This document shows positions 51,836 through 62,809 of a stretch of 64,000 nucleotides of DNA, in pieces. A program made the translations under genes and the position numbers. Every line of letters begins with the position of its first letter. Within the stretch, counting starts at the first letter, position 1. The notes below the pieces were generated by a model. It ran no database searches. It was not told the DNA's origin and saw nothing but the letters and a program-made list of their open reading frames with translations. The stretch comes from SAR116 cluster bacterium AG-325-I21 (GTDB taxonomy: Bacteria; Pseudomonadota; Alphaproteobacteria; Puniceispirillales; Puniceispirillaceae), in assembly GCA_003282865.1 (NCBI GenBank), contig QBYK01000003.1:1-64000 (forward strand). Direction: 5' to 3'.

Positions 51836-54745
51836 TTATTTTACCTTCTCGATTTTACTATAGTTGGACAATTGGTTGCGCACTTGATCCAGCGTTTCAT
51901 TAAGCAAAAGAACTAACTGGTCTTCATCAGCAAGATCTATCCGTGTCAGCATGAATGTTCTTAGCCTTACGGGAAGGGTATTTGTTACATGACGCGCATC
52001 GCCAAAGGTTAGACGTATACATTGATATATTTCATTAAATAGGTTTGTTGCTGCCTTTAATTCAGTAAAATCAGGGGAGTTTATTTTTTTAACCGCAAGT
52101 AGTCTATCCAGGATATCAGATGGTGATTGTCCGGTATCATTAAATAGATTTCCATTCTCAAGGCGCATTGCTTGGACCAGAAGGTCAAGATGAACAAGGC
52201 CACCATCACGTGTTCGTAAATGCCATTTTGACTTCCCATTCCGCGATTTGCGAATTCGTTTGAGCATACTGCCAACAGCTTTGCCAACAACTCTTCGATC
52301 GTGCGACTTGTTCACTATTTTGTGAATTGCTGCTTCTAACTGTTTTGCAAGAGTGGGGTCACCGGCGATAAATCGTGCCTTGGTTAAAGCGAGCTTTTCC
52401 CAGATCCATGCATCTTTCGCAAAGTAGGTCTGAAATCGGTCAATTGAGGTTGCAATAGATCCGGCTTTGCCTTCCGGGCGAAGGCGTAAATCAACTGGGT
52501 AAAGAATGCCTTCTGCAGTTGCTGTACTGAGCCAACTGACCATAGTCTGGGCAAGGCGAGCAAAATAAATGGGGGCACTGATTGGCTGCTTGCTTTCCGA
52601 CAGAGCAGATTCTGAGGCTTTATAAATGACCAACAAATCAAGGTCAGAACTTACCGTCATTTGTCTTGTTCCTAGGCGGCCAAGGCCAAGAATGTTAATT
52701 TTGCCTTCAATCCTACCATGGCGTCGAACCATATCGGCCTTTGCAAAATCCAGTATTAAGACCACGGTTGCCATTGCAATAGCGCTAAGCCCCTTTGCAA
52801 GGTCATTGCTATCAATTATCTGGCTCAGGGCCTGTACTTCAACGCGAAACTTCAGTTCACGGACTTTTATTTTGAGCTGGTCAAGTGATTCTTCAACAGG
52901 AAGTTTGTTGCAGCTTTCGCGTAATTGAGTCACCATTATGTCAGTGACTGGCAAAGGTTCAAAAAATGCCTTGTAGAGTAACAGGTCAAATAATGTTGGG
53001 TGTTGGCGTAAGTGATTGCCAAGCTGAGGAGAGAGTAAAAGAATATCGCATAACAGCCGTGTCAAATCCCGATTGTAATCAAGCAATGAGAAGATCTGTA
53101 TACTGGCGGGCAAGCCCTCAATAAATTGGGCCAGTGCAGCAAATTTATCATCCGGCGCGTCTGCTGCAGTTAAGGATATCAAAATATCTGGCATGAGTCG
53201 GTTTAATAAAGCCCTTGCGCGCTCACTGCGGGTTGCGGAAACACGGCCAGCCATCCAGCCTGATAGCGTGTCAGCGACAATTTTGGGCCGTTGAAAGCCG
53301 TTATCAGCTAACCAAGTAATTAGCGTGTCATAATCATCAATTAGAATGTTCCTAATACTCTTATTGTCATCCCCAGTTTGAGCCGGTGGGTTTAAAAGAT
53401 CATGTGCGGCATGCTCACCAACGCGATCCAAAAGGGCAGAAATTTCGACACAAAATCTGTTGGCACCGTTATGCCCCATGAAATGAGCAAATTTTTCGAG
53501 ATCTTCGATACTGCGCGGCAGGCTGTGAGTTTGATTGTCACCAATCATTTGCAGTCGGTGTTCAATGCGCCTTAACTGGTGATAAGCTTTGCCAAGCGCA
53601 TCTGATTGCTCGTCTGTAATCCAGTCTGCTTCAGCAAGCGCATTAAGAGCTAACAAGCTATTTCTAGCTCGCAAATTGGTATCCCGGCCTCCAGTTACAA
53701 GCTGAAGAACATGAATAAAAAACTCAATTTGGCGAATACCGTTTTTTCCAGTTTTTAGATTATAGCCAAGCCAGCCTTCTGTTTGTGGTGGCCGGCGCAG
53801 CATTGTTTTCATATCTTCCAGGACTGTGTAATCTAAGGTTTTTCGCCAGATAAATGGCTGAATTTGGTCCAAAAAGTTATTTCCAAGTTTGAGATCACCT
53901 GCGATGGGGCGGGCGCGGATAAATGCGGCACGTTCCCATGTGCGTGCAATCGATTCATAATAACCAATTGCCGCGTTTAAATCGATGCTGACAGCCGTTG
54001 CCCCTGGATCAGGACGAAGCCGCAAATCAACACGCCAGCCAATGCCGTCTCGCGTTGTTGAGCTTAATAATCGGATAAGGTCGCGTGTCATTTTGACAAA
54101 AAAAGGTTGAACAGCATCATGGCTATCAAAGAGAGCGTTGTTCGTGTCATGTAGCGCGATTAAATCAACGTCTGACGAAAAATTAAGCTCACCTGCGCCC
54201 AATTTGCCAAGTGCAAGCACAGTCCAACCGCAGCCAGTAAAATCCTTGGTAAAAAACTTGATTTTGCCCTGCTTGGATGCGCAACGGAAAAGATACCCAA
54301 CGGTATGTGTTAAAACGGTTTGGGCCGCATCACTAAGCCATAGCATTTGTGTTGACATGTCATGTAGGCCCGCAATATCGCCCAGCGCTATTGCCAGTGC
54401 TGATCGTTCGCGCCATTTACGGACAGCACGCATTGCGGCGGCATCGCAGTCGGCGTTTTCCATTTCGCCGATGAAAGCTACCCGTGCCAATTCAATCTGT
54501 TGAAAATTAGAGCTTTGAAGGTTACCGGTAATATCACTGTGATGGCGCAGGGCGAGACGTTGAAGATAAGGACTGAAAGCCAGCATTGCTGCTAGGTCAT
54601 CAGCGTTGTAACCGATGTCATGAGGTTTGATATTGGACCATTTTTTTTTGAGCGTTTTGGCAAATTCATCCCGAATAGTTTCGCTTGCCGGATCAATAAG
54701 GGGCAGGTGTGGGCAGATTTGGTCATAATATAGAGGGCTAGTCAT
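51836..54745 (-). CDS. glnE: bifunctional glutamine synthetase adenylyltransferase/deadenylyltransferase
   Basis: VLALGKLGAGELNFSSDVDLIALHD; ILGLGRLGTRQMTVSSDLDLLVIY; VDLRLRPEGKAGS. Start set at MTSPLYYDQ. Confidence 0.96.
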   Translation of the reverse strand: MTSPLYYDQICPHLPLIDPASETIRDEFAKTLKKKWSNIKPHDIGYNADDLAAMLAFSPYLQRLALRHHSDITGNLQSSNFQQIELARVAFIGEMENADCDAAAMRAVRKWRERSALAIALGDIAGLHDMSTQMLWLSDAAQTVLTHTVGYLFRCASKQGKIKFFTKDFTGCGWTVLALGKLGAGELNFSSDVDLIALHDTNNALFDSHDAVQPFFVKMTRDLIRLLSSTTRDGIGWRVDLRLRPDPGATAVSIDLNAAIGYYESIARTWERAAFIRARPIAGDLKLGNNFLDQIQPFIWRKTLDYTVLEDMKTMLRRPPQTEGWLGYNLKTGKNGIRQIEFFIHVLQLVTGGRDTNLRARNSLLALNALAEADWITDEQSDALGKAYHQLRRIEHRLQMIGDNQTHSLPRSIEDLEKFAHFMGHNGANRFCVEISALLDRVGEHAAHDLLNPPAQTGDDNKSIRNILIDDYDTLITWLADNGFQRPKIVADTLSGWMAGRVSATRSERARALLNRLMPDILISLTAADAPDDKFAALAQFIEGLPASIQIFSLLDYNRDLTRLLCDILLLSPQLGNHLRQHPTLFDLLLYKAFFEPLPVTDIMVTQLRESCNKLPVEESLDQLKIKVRELKFRVEVQALSQIIDSNDLAKGLSAIAMATVVLILDFAKADMVRRHGRIEGKINILGLGRLGTRQMTVSSDLDLLVIYKASESALSESKQPISAPIYFARLAQTMVSWLSTATAEGILYPVDLRLRPEGKAGSIATSIDRFQTYFAKDAWIWEKLALTKARFIAGDPTLAKQLEAAIHKIVNKSHDRRVVGKAVGSMLKRIRKSRNGKSKWHLRTRDGGLVHLDLLVQAMRLENGNLFNDTGQSPSDILDRLLAVKKINSPDFTELKAATNLFNEIYQCIRLTFGDARHVTNTLPVRLRTFMLTRIDLADEDQLVLLLNETLDQVRNQLSNYSKIEKVK

Positions 54746-54913
54746 GTGATATAGCTTATCCGAAATAGCTGGGCAGACCAGCATAAAGAACTTTGGAAAA
54801 AGTAAATAAAAAAAGGCGGTAGTGGGGACCAAGGTTCCGCAATAAGCAAATTTATGGTCTGTTGTTTGTGAATTGACAGTTGAAAAAGCTGACCAGTTTG
54901 GCGATAAGCATTC

Positions 54914-55711
54914 ATGGCAGATCAATCAGGCTATAGCAAAGCGAGTAAAAAAGGTCCATCGGGGCGCAGCTACCGTAATAAGACAGGGCTGACGCGCCGG
55001 CCAAAAAAGATGCGAGGGCGCAAGGTGTCGTCACAGCGCTGGTTAACTCGCCAGTTAAATGATCCTTTTGTCGCTGAAGCTAAATCTCGTGGCTTCCGGT
55101 CGCGAGCGGCCCTGAAATTAGAGCAGATGGATGATCGCTTTCAGTTTTTTAAGCCTGGCATGGCAATTGTTGATCTTGGTTGCGCGCCGGGTGGATGGTT
55201 GCAGGTATCGTCACTCCGTACGAATCTTGGCAAGGGAAACGCGCGGCTTGTGGGTATTGATTTGCTGGAAACTGAAAGCATTGTTGGGGCTGATATTTTC
55301 ACTGGTGATATTACGGATCCAGCAATGCTGGAGAAGGTTCTCACAGCCATTGGCGGGGCAGCGGATGGTGTACTAAGTGACATGGCGGCAGATACCACAG
55401 GCCACCGTTCGACCGATCATTTGCGCACAACCGCACTGTTGGAGACAGCATTGGATTTTGCACTGCTTGTTTTAAATCAGAATGGCTTTTTTTTGGCGAA
55501 ATGTTTTCGCGGTGGTGCAGAAAAATTGTTGCTGGATATGATGCAGCGCAATTTTAAAACGGTGCGTCACGTCAAACCTGCGGCCAGCCGATCAGAATCT
55601 GTTGAAAGCTACGTCCTGGCAATTGGCTTTCACGGTGCGGGGTGGGCTGACGATATTGCAGCCGAAGTTGAAGCTGGCAGGCGCGATGCTCATGGCATGA
55701 TAATCGTTTAA
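54914..55711 (+). CDS. rlmE: 23S rRNA (uridine-2'-O-)-methyltransferase RlmE
   Basis: SRGFRSRAALKLEQMDDRFQFFKPGMAIVDLGCAPGGWLQV; GVLSDMAADTTGHRSTDH. Confidence 0.96.
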   Translation: MADQSGYSKASKKGPSGRSYRNKTGLTRRPKKMRGRKVSSQRWLTRQLNDPFVAEAKSRGFRSRAALKLEQMDDRFQFFKPGMAIVDLGCAPGGWLQVSSLRTNLGKGNARLVGIDLLETESIVGADIFTGDITDPAMLEKVLTAIGGAADGVLSDMAADTTGHRSTDHLRTTALLETALDFALLVLNQNGFFLAKCFRGGAEKLLLDMMQRNFKTVRHVKPAASRSESVESYVLAIGFHGAGWADDIAAEVEAGRRDAHGMIIV

Positions 55712-55788
55712 TATGGTGCAGTTTTGCACTATCAATCTGCTGCCCTTTTGCTTATATTCCGGAGCCACCGGGAAACGGAAGGCAACTT

Positions 55789-57246
55789 ATGAAAATTCGC
55801 GATGCTTTTACTTTTGATGACGTGTTGCTTGAACCAGCGCACTCAACCGTATTACCAGCTAATACCAATATTGGTACGCGATTAACCAAAAAAATTAGCC
55901 TTAATGTGCCACTGATGTCTGCTGCAATGGATACGGTTACCGAGCATAGGCTGGCAATCGCCATGGCTCAGATGGGTGGCATAGGGGTAGTGCACAAAAA
56001 CTTCACCATAGAGGAGCAGGCAATGCAAATTGCAATGGTAAAGAAGTTTGAGGCGGGCATGGTGGTCAATCCTCTGACTATTGCCCCTGACGAGCCGCTT
56101 CGTGATGCACTTGACATGATGGAACAGAACCAGATCAGCGGTATTCCGGTGGTTGAAAATAACCAACGCCTTGTTGGAATATTGACTAACCGTGACGTTC
56201 GGTTTGCTACTGATCTCAACCAAAGCGTTGCTGGTTTGATGACACGCGATGTTGTAACGGTTCGCGATGGCACCGCGCCTAATGAAGCGCGGCGCTTGCT
56301 GCATGAACACCGCATTGAAAAGTTAGTTGTTGTCGATGATGCGGGTGCCTGTATCGGCCTGATTACAGTAAAGGATATGGAGAAAGCACAAAATCACCCG
56401 CTTGCATCAAAGGATGAATTAGGTCGGTTGCTAGTTGCCGCCGCGACAGGAGCTGGGTCAGATGGGGTTTGCCGAGCTGAAGAGCTTATCAATGCCGGCG
56501 CAGATGTGATTGTTGTTGATACGGCGCATGGGCATTCTGAAGGGGTTTTGGAGTCAGTGGCTGCGGTGCGTAAGCTAGCGAATCATATACAGATTATTGG
56601 TGGAAATGTAGCTACATCCGAAGGTGCGAAGGCCTTAATTGATGCAGGTGCAGATGCGGTTAAGGTGGGAATTGGCCCGGGGTCAATTTGTACCACACGA
56701 ATGGTTGCTGGTGTTGGTGTGCCTCAACTGACCGCCATAATGGATGCTGCCGAAGCATGTCATGAACAAAACATTCCGGTTATTGCCGATGGTGGGATCA
56801 AATATTCCGGTGACCTTGCTAAAGCTATTGCTGCTGGTGGTGATGTGGCCATGATCGGCTCACTGTTGGCCGGCACTGATGAGACGCCGGGTGAAGTTTA
56901 TTTATATCAGGGCCGATCATATAAATCCTATCGCGGCATGGGATCAACAGGAGCAATGGCTCGTGGATCGGCTGATCGATATTTTCAAGCAGAAATATCT
57001 CAACCATTAAAGCTTGTGCCTGAGGGCATTGAAGGTCAAGTTCCTTATAAAGGAGCGGTTGAAAATGTTCTCCATCAACTGCTTGGTGGATTACGCGCTG
57101 CGATGGGATATACGGGCAATGCGTCAATTGCCAAGTTACAAAAGAATGCAAGATTTCTTAGGATAACCGGTGCGGGGTTGGCAGAGTCGCATGTGCATGA
57201 TGTTACCATTACGCGTGAGTCGCCAAACTATCGTCCAGGGATGTAA
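55789..57246 (+). CDS. guaB: IMP dehydrogenase
   Basis: [17 protein letters not shown], two CBS domains, [26 protein letters not shown]. Confidence 0.98.
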   Translation: MKIRDAFTFDDVLLEPAHSTVLPANTNIGTRLTKKISLNVPLMSAAMDTVTEHRLAIAMAQMGGIGVVHKNFTIEEQAMQIAMVKKFEAGMVVNPLTIAPDEPLRDALDMMEQNQISGIPVVENNQRLVGILTNRDVRFATDLNQSVAGLMTRDVVTVRDGTAPNEARRLLHEHRIEKLVVVDDAGACIGLITVKDMEKAQNHPLASKDELGRLLVAAATGAGSDGVCRAEELINAGADVIVVDTAHGHSEGVLESVAAVRKLANHIQIIGGNVATSEGAKALIDAGADAVKVGIGPGSICTTRMVAGVGVPQLTAIMDAAEACHEQNIPVIADGGIKYSGDLAKAIAAGGDVAMIGSLLAGTDETPGEVYLYQGRSYKSYRGMGSTGAMARGSADRYFQAEISQPLKLVPEGIEGQVPYKGAVENVLHQLLGGLRAAMGYTGNASIAKLQKNARFLRITGAGLAESHVHDVTITRESPNYRPGM

Positions 57247-57351
57247 GCCTATGGTATCTCGTGGATTTTAAGAGACAAAAGGGTGCGCCATTTTCCATCT
57301 TTGGTGGCCAGTTGCTTGATTTTATATTTTACGGTCCGTAATTAGCCAGAT

Positions 57352-58707
57352 GTGGAAAAACAGGCCATGACGCCAGCTGCTAGAATCGCTGCTGTGATCG
57401 AAATTCTTACCGAAATGCAAACCGCAAGCGATGCGGGAGCTCTCCGTGGTAGGCGAGCGGCACGGTGGCTGAGTGCGGCGTTTCAGCGTCGGCGCTTTGC
57501 CGGGTCGGGCGACAGGGCGGCTATCGGTAGTCTTTTCTGGAATATTCAGCGCGCAACTGCCCGTATTGGCTGGCATCTCGCCAGTCTAGACGCTCAAACC
57601 AGTCCGCGCAATATGGTGCTAGCTGCATTGGCGTTAATAGAAAGGAAGACTGCCGAACTACCGGAATTGTTTTTAGCGAATATTGCGCATGCGCCAGCCT
57701 CTTTAGACCTAACTGAAAAAAGACTTGTTTCCGAGCTTGCGGACCGCAGTTTGAACCACCCTGCGATGGCGGATTATATTACCCTTGAATGGCCTGAGTG
57801 GCTGATGGATGATGCCAAAGCTGGACTTGGTGACGCGGTAGAGCGTGAACTTGCCATATTGCTACTTGAAGCTCCCACTGATGTGCGGGTCAATCTGCTA
57901 AAATTGTCAGACCGTCGTACACTTCTTAATAAGTTAGCGGGCCGCAGTATCAAGGGTCATCCAACCCGGCTTTCGCCGATTGGCGTCAGGCTCGATAAAC
58001 GCTATCGCTTTGAAAACTTGCCAGAATGGAAGGCCGGGTTATTCGAAGTTCAAGATGAAGGGTCGCAACTTGCCGCGATGCTGTGTGATGCTCGGCCCGG
58101 CATGCAAATTGCCGACATTTGTGCAGGAGCTGGTGGCAAATCATTAATGATGGCGGCAAACATGGAGAATAAAGGCCGCATATTGGCCCTAGATTCAAAT
58201 GTTAAACGGCTTGAACGATGCGGAGAGCGATTACGCCGGGCCGGCATTCATAATGTTGAACGCAAGGTGGTGGAAGAAAAATGGTCAAATCGGTCTTGGC
58301 GCGGTAAATTTGATCGTGTAGTTGTTGACGCGCCCTGTTCAGGATCAGGCACTTGGCGACGGCAGGTTGATGCTAAGTGGCAGCTTACAGCCGAAAGGCT
58401 GGACCAGATCAAAAAGACGCAGTCTATTTTGCTCGAAAAGGCGCGGGCGATGGTCGTTCCAGGGGGACGTATTATTTACATCACCTGTTCGGTTCTCGCA
58501 AGTGAAGGGCCACAATTGATCAAAAATTTTTTGGCAAATACGCCTGAGATAGAACTTGCCAACATTGCTGATATTTGGGCTGGTGCAATTGGTAAGGCTG
58601 GTGGTGGCGTTTGTCCTCCAATTGAAGACGGAATGTTGCAGCTTTTGCCAGGGCGCGATGGTACTGATGGTTTCTTCGTTGCTATTATGCAAGCGAGATT
58701 GCGCTAA
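57352..58707 (+). CDS. rsmB: RsmB/NOP-family RNA (cytosine-5) methyltransferase
   Basis: EVQDEGSQLAAMLCDARPGMQIADICAGAGGKSL; VDAPCSGSGTWRR; IYITCSVL. Confidence 0.92.
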   Translation: MEKQAMTPAARIAAVIEILTEMQTASDAGALRGRRAARWLSAAFQRRRFAGSGDRAAIGSLFWNIQRATARIGWHLASLDAQTSPRNMVLAALALIERKTAELPELFLANIAHAPASLDLTEKRLVSELADRSLNHPAMADYITLEWPEWLMDDAKAGLGDAVERELAILLLEAPTDVRVNLLKLSDRRTLLNKLAGRSIKGHPTRLSPIGVRLDKRYRFENLPEWKAGLFEVQDEGSQLAAMLCDARPGMQIADICAGAGGKSLMMAANMENKGRILALDSNVKRLERCGERLRRAGIHNVERKVVEEKWSNRSWRGKFDRVVVDAPCSGSGTWRRQVDAKWQLTAERLDQIKKTQSILLEKARAMVVPGGRIIYITCSVLASEGPQLIKNFLANTPEIELANIADIWAGAIGKAGGGVCPPIEDGMLQLLPGRDGTDGFFVAIMQARLR

Positions 58708-58750
58708 AAACAGTGTGTGTTTGTTAAATTCTCTGACTAATATTTGAGGA

Positions 58751-60307
58751 ATGAAAGCGATGTCCGATTCTATTTTGATTATTGACTTTGGGTCGCAGGT
58801 CACGCAACTTATTGCTCGCAGACTGCGTGAGGCGGGGGTCTTCACCGAAATTTTGCCCTGCACAACTGATCCAGAAAAAATAAAAAGTGCCAGCCCAAAT
58901 GGTATTATCCTGTCCGGTGGGCCAGATTCTGTGGCGGTTGCAAATACTCCGCGTGCGCCGCAGATTGTATTCGAATTGGAGGTGCCAGTTCTTGGCATTT
59001 GTTATGGGCAGCAAACAATGTGTGCCCAACTCGGTGGGCGGGTTGAACCGGGTGCCAGTCGCGAATTTGGCCGGGCTTCACTTAATATTACTGCAAATTC
59101 TTCGTTGTTCGATGGGTTTTGGCGGGTTGGGGAACAGTATGCCGTCTGGATGAGCCATGGGGACCATGTTGCCAAGATGCCCGATGGATTTTCGGTTGTA
59201 GCAACTTCATCTGGAGCGCCTTTTGCTGCGGTTGCCCATGAAAGCCGTCGTTACTATGGCGTACAGTTTCATCCTGAGGTTGTGCACACGCAGAATGGCG
59301 CAGACCTCCTGGCGCGCTTTGCCCTAGGCATTTGTGGCTGTGCCGGTACTTGGTCAATGGCAGCTTATCGTAGCCGGGCCATTGAGGTAATCCGAGCACA
59401 GGTTAAAGATGCTCGGGTGATTTGCGGCCTCTCGGGTGGTGTTGACTCATCAGTGGCCGCGGTATTGATACATCAAGCGATTGGCGATCAATTGACTTGT
59501 GTATTTGTTGACCACGGGCTCTTACGCAAAGGCGAGGCTCAAGACGTAGTTTCGCTGTTTGGCAGCCATTATAACATTCCATTAATTCACAAAGATGCGT
59601 CGAATTTGTTTCTAGAGAAGCTTTCTGGGATTAGTGATCCAGAGGAAAAGCGGAAGATCATCGGAGCAAGCTTTATCAAAGTGTTTGACGAGGAAGCTGC
59701 TAAAATTGATGGCGCCCGCTTTTTAGCCCAAGGCACGCTTTACCCAGATGTGATAGAAAGTGTTTCAGCTGCTGGTGGCAGCGCAGTGACTATCAAATCG
59801 CACCATAATGTCGGTGGCTTGCCTGATGGTATGGCACTTAAACTTGTTGAGCCACTTCGAGAGTTATTCAAGGATGAGGTACGTGCTTTAGGCCGTGAGC
59901 TTGGCCTGCCCGAAAGCCTTGTTGGACGGCATCCGTTTCCAGGTCCGGGCCTTGCTATTCGCATTCCCGGCGATATCACGGTAGAAAAGTTGGGTATTTT
60001 GCGAGCCGCAGATGCGGTATATCTAGATGAAATTAGAAAGGCCGGTCTTTATGATGAAATCTGGCAGGCATTTGCCGTTTTACTGCCTGTCAAAACCGTT
60101 GGGGTTATGGGCGATGCAAGGTCGTATGAATATGTTTGCGCTCTGCGTGCAGTGACCTCTAGTGATGGGATGACAGCTGATAGCTTTGCGTTTAGCCATG
60201 AATTTCTAAGCCGGACTGCAACACGAATTGTTAATGAAGTGCATGGCGTGAATCGCGTTGTCTATGACGTGACATCAAAACCTCCGGGTACGATTGAGTG
60301 GGAGTGA
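58751..60307 (+). CDS. guaA: GMP synthase (glutamine-hydrolysing)
   Basis: [58 protein letters not shown]. Confidence 0.98.
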   Translation: MKAMSDSILIIDFGSQVTQLIARRLREAGVFTEILPCTTDPEKIKSASPNGIILSGGPDSVAVANTPRAPQIVFELEVPVLGICYGQQTMCAQLGGRVEPGASREFGRASLNITANSSLFDGFWRVGEQYAVWMSHGDHVAKMPDGFSVVATSSGAPFAAVAHESRRYYGVQFHPEVVHTQNGADLLARFALGICGCAGTWSMAAYRSRAIEVIRAQVKDARVICGLSGGVDSSVAAVLIHQAIGDQLTCVFVDHGLLRKGEAQDVVSLFGSHYNIPLIHKDASNLFLEKLSGISDPEEKRKIIGASFIKVFDEEAAKIDGARFLAQGTLYPDVIESVSAAGGSAVTIKSHHNVGGLPDGMALKLVEPLRELFKDEVRALGRELGLPESLVGRHPFPGPGLAIRIPGDITVEKLGILRAADAVYLDEIRKAGLYDEIWQAFAVLLPVKTVGVMGDARSYEYVCALRAVTSSDGMTADSFAFSHEFLSRTATRIVNEVHGVNRVVYDVTSKPPGTIEWE

Positions 60308-60406
60308 TTAAAAAATCAATAAAAACAATAAGTCAAATGTATTATGAAATTATTATCTTTTAGTATTATTTAAGGTTCTTTATTAATTTATTTTCACTAT
60401 ATTTGG

Positions 60407-60580
60407 ATGAACAGAATAGAGATAATAAAATTAAACGATAGGTCTGCAATTATTTACAATAAATGGACTGGTAATCATTGTGTTTTTTCTCATTTAAAAA
60501 GAATGAGAAACGACCTTAGAGTTACGGATGAAATCACCTCTTGTGAGGTAGATAAAAATGGGAAGATACGATTTCCTTAA
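60407..60580 (+). CDS. possible 57-aa small protein
   Basis: ATG...TAA reading MNRIEIIKLNDRSAIIYNKWTGNHCVFSHLKRMRNDLRVTDEITSCEVDKNGKIRFP. Below the ORF-track cut-off; no homology known to me. Confidence 0.25.
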   Translation: MNRIEIIKLNDRSAIIYNKWTGNHCVFSHLKRMRNDLRVTDEITSCEVDKNGKIRFP

Positions 60581-60837
60581 TAAGTTTAAAAGTAGTTTAA
60601 AACTTTTTAAAAAGGCATTATTAACAATGGTTTAAAAGTTTAGATTTATTGAGTAGGAATGATAGACTTAACTTAAGTCATTGAAAATATGCTGTAGAAA
60701 ATTCATAGTGATAAAATAATGACAAGTTAAGTCATTGATAAAAATAGCTCTTTTTTTATACACAATTGTTTTATTAAAATAGCCGCGTTTTAACAATGAT
60801 TTGAATTTTAATTTTTCACATGGTTCCATTTTACGTC

Positions 60838-61075
60838 CTACTTTTCTATTATAAACGAACCTATCGCGAGAATATCTATTCCCGACCCATGAAAGCATCG
60901 AATAGTTTCTTTCGGGCTCATAACAATTGGTTCACCTTGAATATTAAATGAAGTATTTACGATTATTGGGTGCCCTGTAAGTTTCTCAAATTCATCAAGT
61001 AAAAACCAATAAAGGTTATTAACCTCTTTTTCTACGGTTTGTGGTCTTGCTGTTCCATTGATGATAAATCCTCAA
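60838..61075 (-). pseudogene. 3' remnant of a carbamoyltransferase (NodU/CmcH-type)
   Basis: The minus strand reads NGTARPQTVEKEVNNLYWFLLDEFEKLTGHPIIVNTSFNIQGEPIVMSPKETIRCFHGSGIDILAIGSFIIEK-stop, the C-terminal carbamoyltransferase signature (NTSFN..GEPIV). The rest of the gene is absent. Confidence 0.85.
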
Positions 61076-61376
61076 CTGGACTTGCTGCGAGCCTTGCGGC
61101 AGCGGCGGCACTGACATTTAGAAACCCTCATGTCTATCTCGATACAGTAGTGCTTATCGGCATTATTTTTTTACAATTTAGTAGTTTGGATAAACTAGCG
61201 TTCGCAGCAGGAGCAACAACTACCAGTCTGGTATTTTTTGCAGCGCTTGGTTTTAGCGGTTACTTACTGTCAGGCATGATTTGCAAGCCGCGTGCATGGC
61301 CGATATAAATGGTGGTATTGCGGTTATAATGTTCATACCGGCTGCTTCTATGTTGCGGGCAGGCGACTGGTTTTAA
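61070..61376 (+). pseudogene. 3' remnant of a LysE/ArgO-family exporter, frameshifted
   Basis: ALTFRNPHVYLDTVVLIGIIFLQFSSLDKLAFAAGATTTSLVFFAALGFSGYLLSGMICKPRAWPI-stop; the adjacent frame continues DINGGIAVIMFIPAASMLRAGDWF-stop. Confidence 0.85.
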
Positions 61377-61430
61377 ACAGATAATCCCATGGCCAAGTGA
61401 TATCGTTACTTGGCTAACATTATCCTTTTA

Positions 61431-61643
61431 TTAATCTTCCAGATCTTCTTCCAGAATTGAAATTTGCACGTGATAGCAGGTTTCGCCATCTTCATTATCC
61501 TGGAAAACCACACCAATAAATTCGTCTTCTAACATCAACTCGGCAGAATCGTCCTTATTTTCGCGACGTGCAAGGGTCAATTTGTGATTGCCGAAGCGCT
61601 GACGTAAAAAGCGTTGTACTTTTGCGGTATCACTAGCATTCAT
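61431..61643 (-). CDS. DUF3126 family protein
   Basis: VQRFLRQRFGNHKLTLARRENKDDSAELMLEDEFIGVVFQDNEDGETCYHVQISIL. Confidence 0.88.
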   Translation of the reverse strand: MNASDTAKVQRFLRQRFGNHKLTLARRENKDDSAELMLEDEFIGVVFQDNEDGETCYHVQISILEEDLED

Positions 61644-61821
61644 GGTTAAGCCTCGTTTTTGGTTAATCTTGCCGACAATATAACTTGAGTGAGCAAGACC
61701 GTATCGCTAACCACTACCTGATCATACGTCTGCAGGCAAGCCTATGAAGCATTTTCATAATTGATGGGATAATTTTTGAGCAATTTAAATGCTTTATTAA
61801 TTGCTTAGGGTATTAGCTACA

Positions 61822-62112
61822 TTAACTATGTCGCGCAATTTGACCGCCGCCATGATTGGGCCAAGCTGGTCGGGTGGTAATATCACGGGTCTGGCATAAG
61901 CTACAACGCATCCGCCCACCGAGCTCAGGAACTGGAAAAAAAGAGCCTAGTACATTTGTTAATGGCACCGGGTCAACCGTGCTATTATGACCGCAACGAT
62001 TGCACCAACAGAAAATTGACAGCCCTTCATGAATCATATCGGCGAGAGTTGCCGGATTCTCTGGGTCATTTGATTTTATTTGTTGCCGCTTGTGCCACCC
62101 CATTTTTGGCAA
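61822..62112 (-). CDS. small protein with CxxC pairs (zinc-ribbon-like)
   Basis: CWCNRCGH ... RMRCSLCQTRD. Confidence 0.65.
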   Translation of the reverse strand: MPKMGWHKRQQIKSNDPENPATLADMIHEGLSIFCWCNRCGHNSTVDPVPLTNVLGSFFPVPELGGRMRCSLCQTRDITTRPAWPNHGGGQIARHS

Positions 62113-62267
62113 CCTTTCACAATCAGGTCACAGCCAAGAACTTGGTTGTGTTTATAGTGGTTCAAAATTAATTTGTTCATCTTTTGTTCTTATTTATAGT
62201 TATCTAACAAATTAGCTATAATCAATAGCTGAAAATTTTTTTGTTAGAGTAAGGCTTTGGTTTCTAG

Positions 62268-62597
62268 TTAGCCTGTGATTAATCTTGGCAAACGATCGAA
62301 ATACCGAGTAATTTCTTGCATTGAATTACCTTTACAAAGAATCTTGCTACGGTCGCGCAAGGTAAACTTTGGCGACTCGGTTGGATAACGCTGCAGTTTT
62401 TCAACAATATAAAGTGGTGTTTCATGGGTGCGCCGAAAAATTGAAAAGAGGGCACTGCCGGGAAAATGATCAATTGCATAATCACGCCATTCCCCGCTGG
62501 CAACACGAGTGCTATACGTTGCAAGGATCTGCCCAAGTTCTGTGCGATTAAAGAATAAAGGTTTACGAAGACTTTTGGGTCTTGATATCCGTTGCAT
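62268..62597 (-). CDS. DUF2794 family protein
   Basis: FNRTELGQILATYSTRVASGEWRDYAIDHFPGSALFSIFRRTHETPLYIVEK. Confidence 0.85.
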   Translation of the reverse strand: MQRISRPKSLRKPLFFNRTELGQILATYSTRVASGEWRDYAIDHFPGSALFSIFRRTHETPLYIVEKLQRYPTESPKFTLRDRSKILCKGNSMQEITRYFDRLPRLITG

Positions 62598-62809
62598 GTG
62601 GTTTTCCGTTAACTCATTTTTATTGGTGGCTGTTTTTATTATTCCAAGTTATGTTGAGACAGCTTTGCGGTAAGGTCAATAAAGCACTGGCATTTTGATG
62701 AAAAGAATTGCTATTACGATGCCGGGCGACGGAGCTTGCTAAACCTATTTGTAAACTTTTAGTTCTGGGTATTAGTATGATTATCACACTAATAATGATT
62801 GTTAGATAA

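Noticed and set aside
60668-60898. 76-codon minus-strand ORF MLSWVGNRYSRDRFVYNRK...
   Set aside because: Overlaps the carbamoyltransferase remnant in the wrong frame; the true remnant frame ends at 60838.
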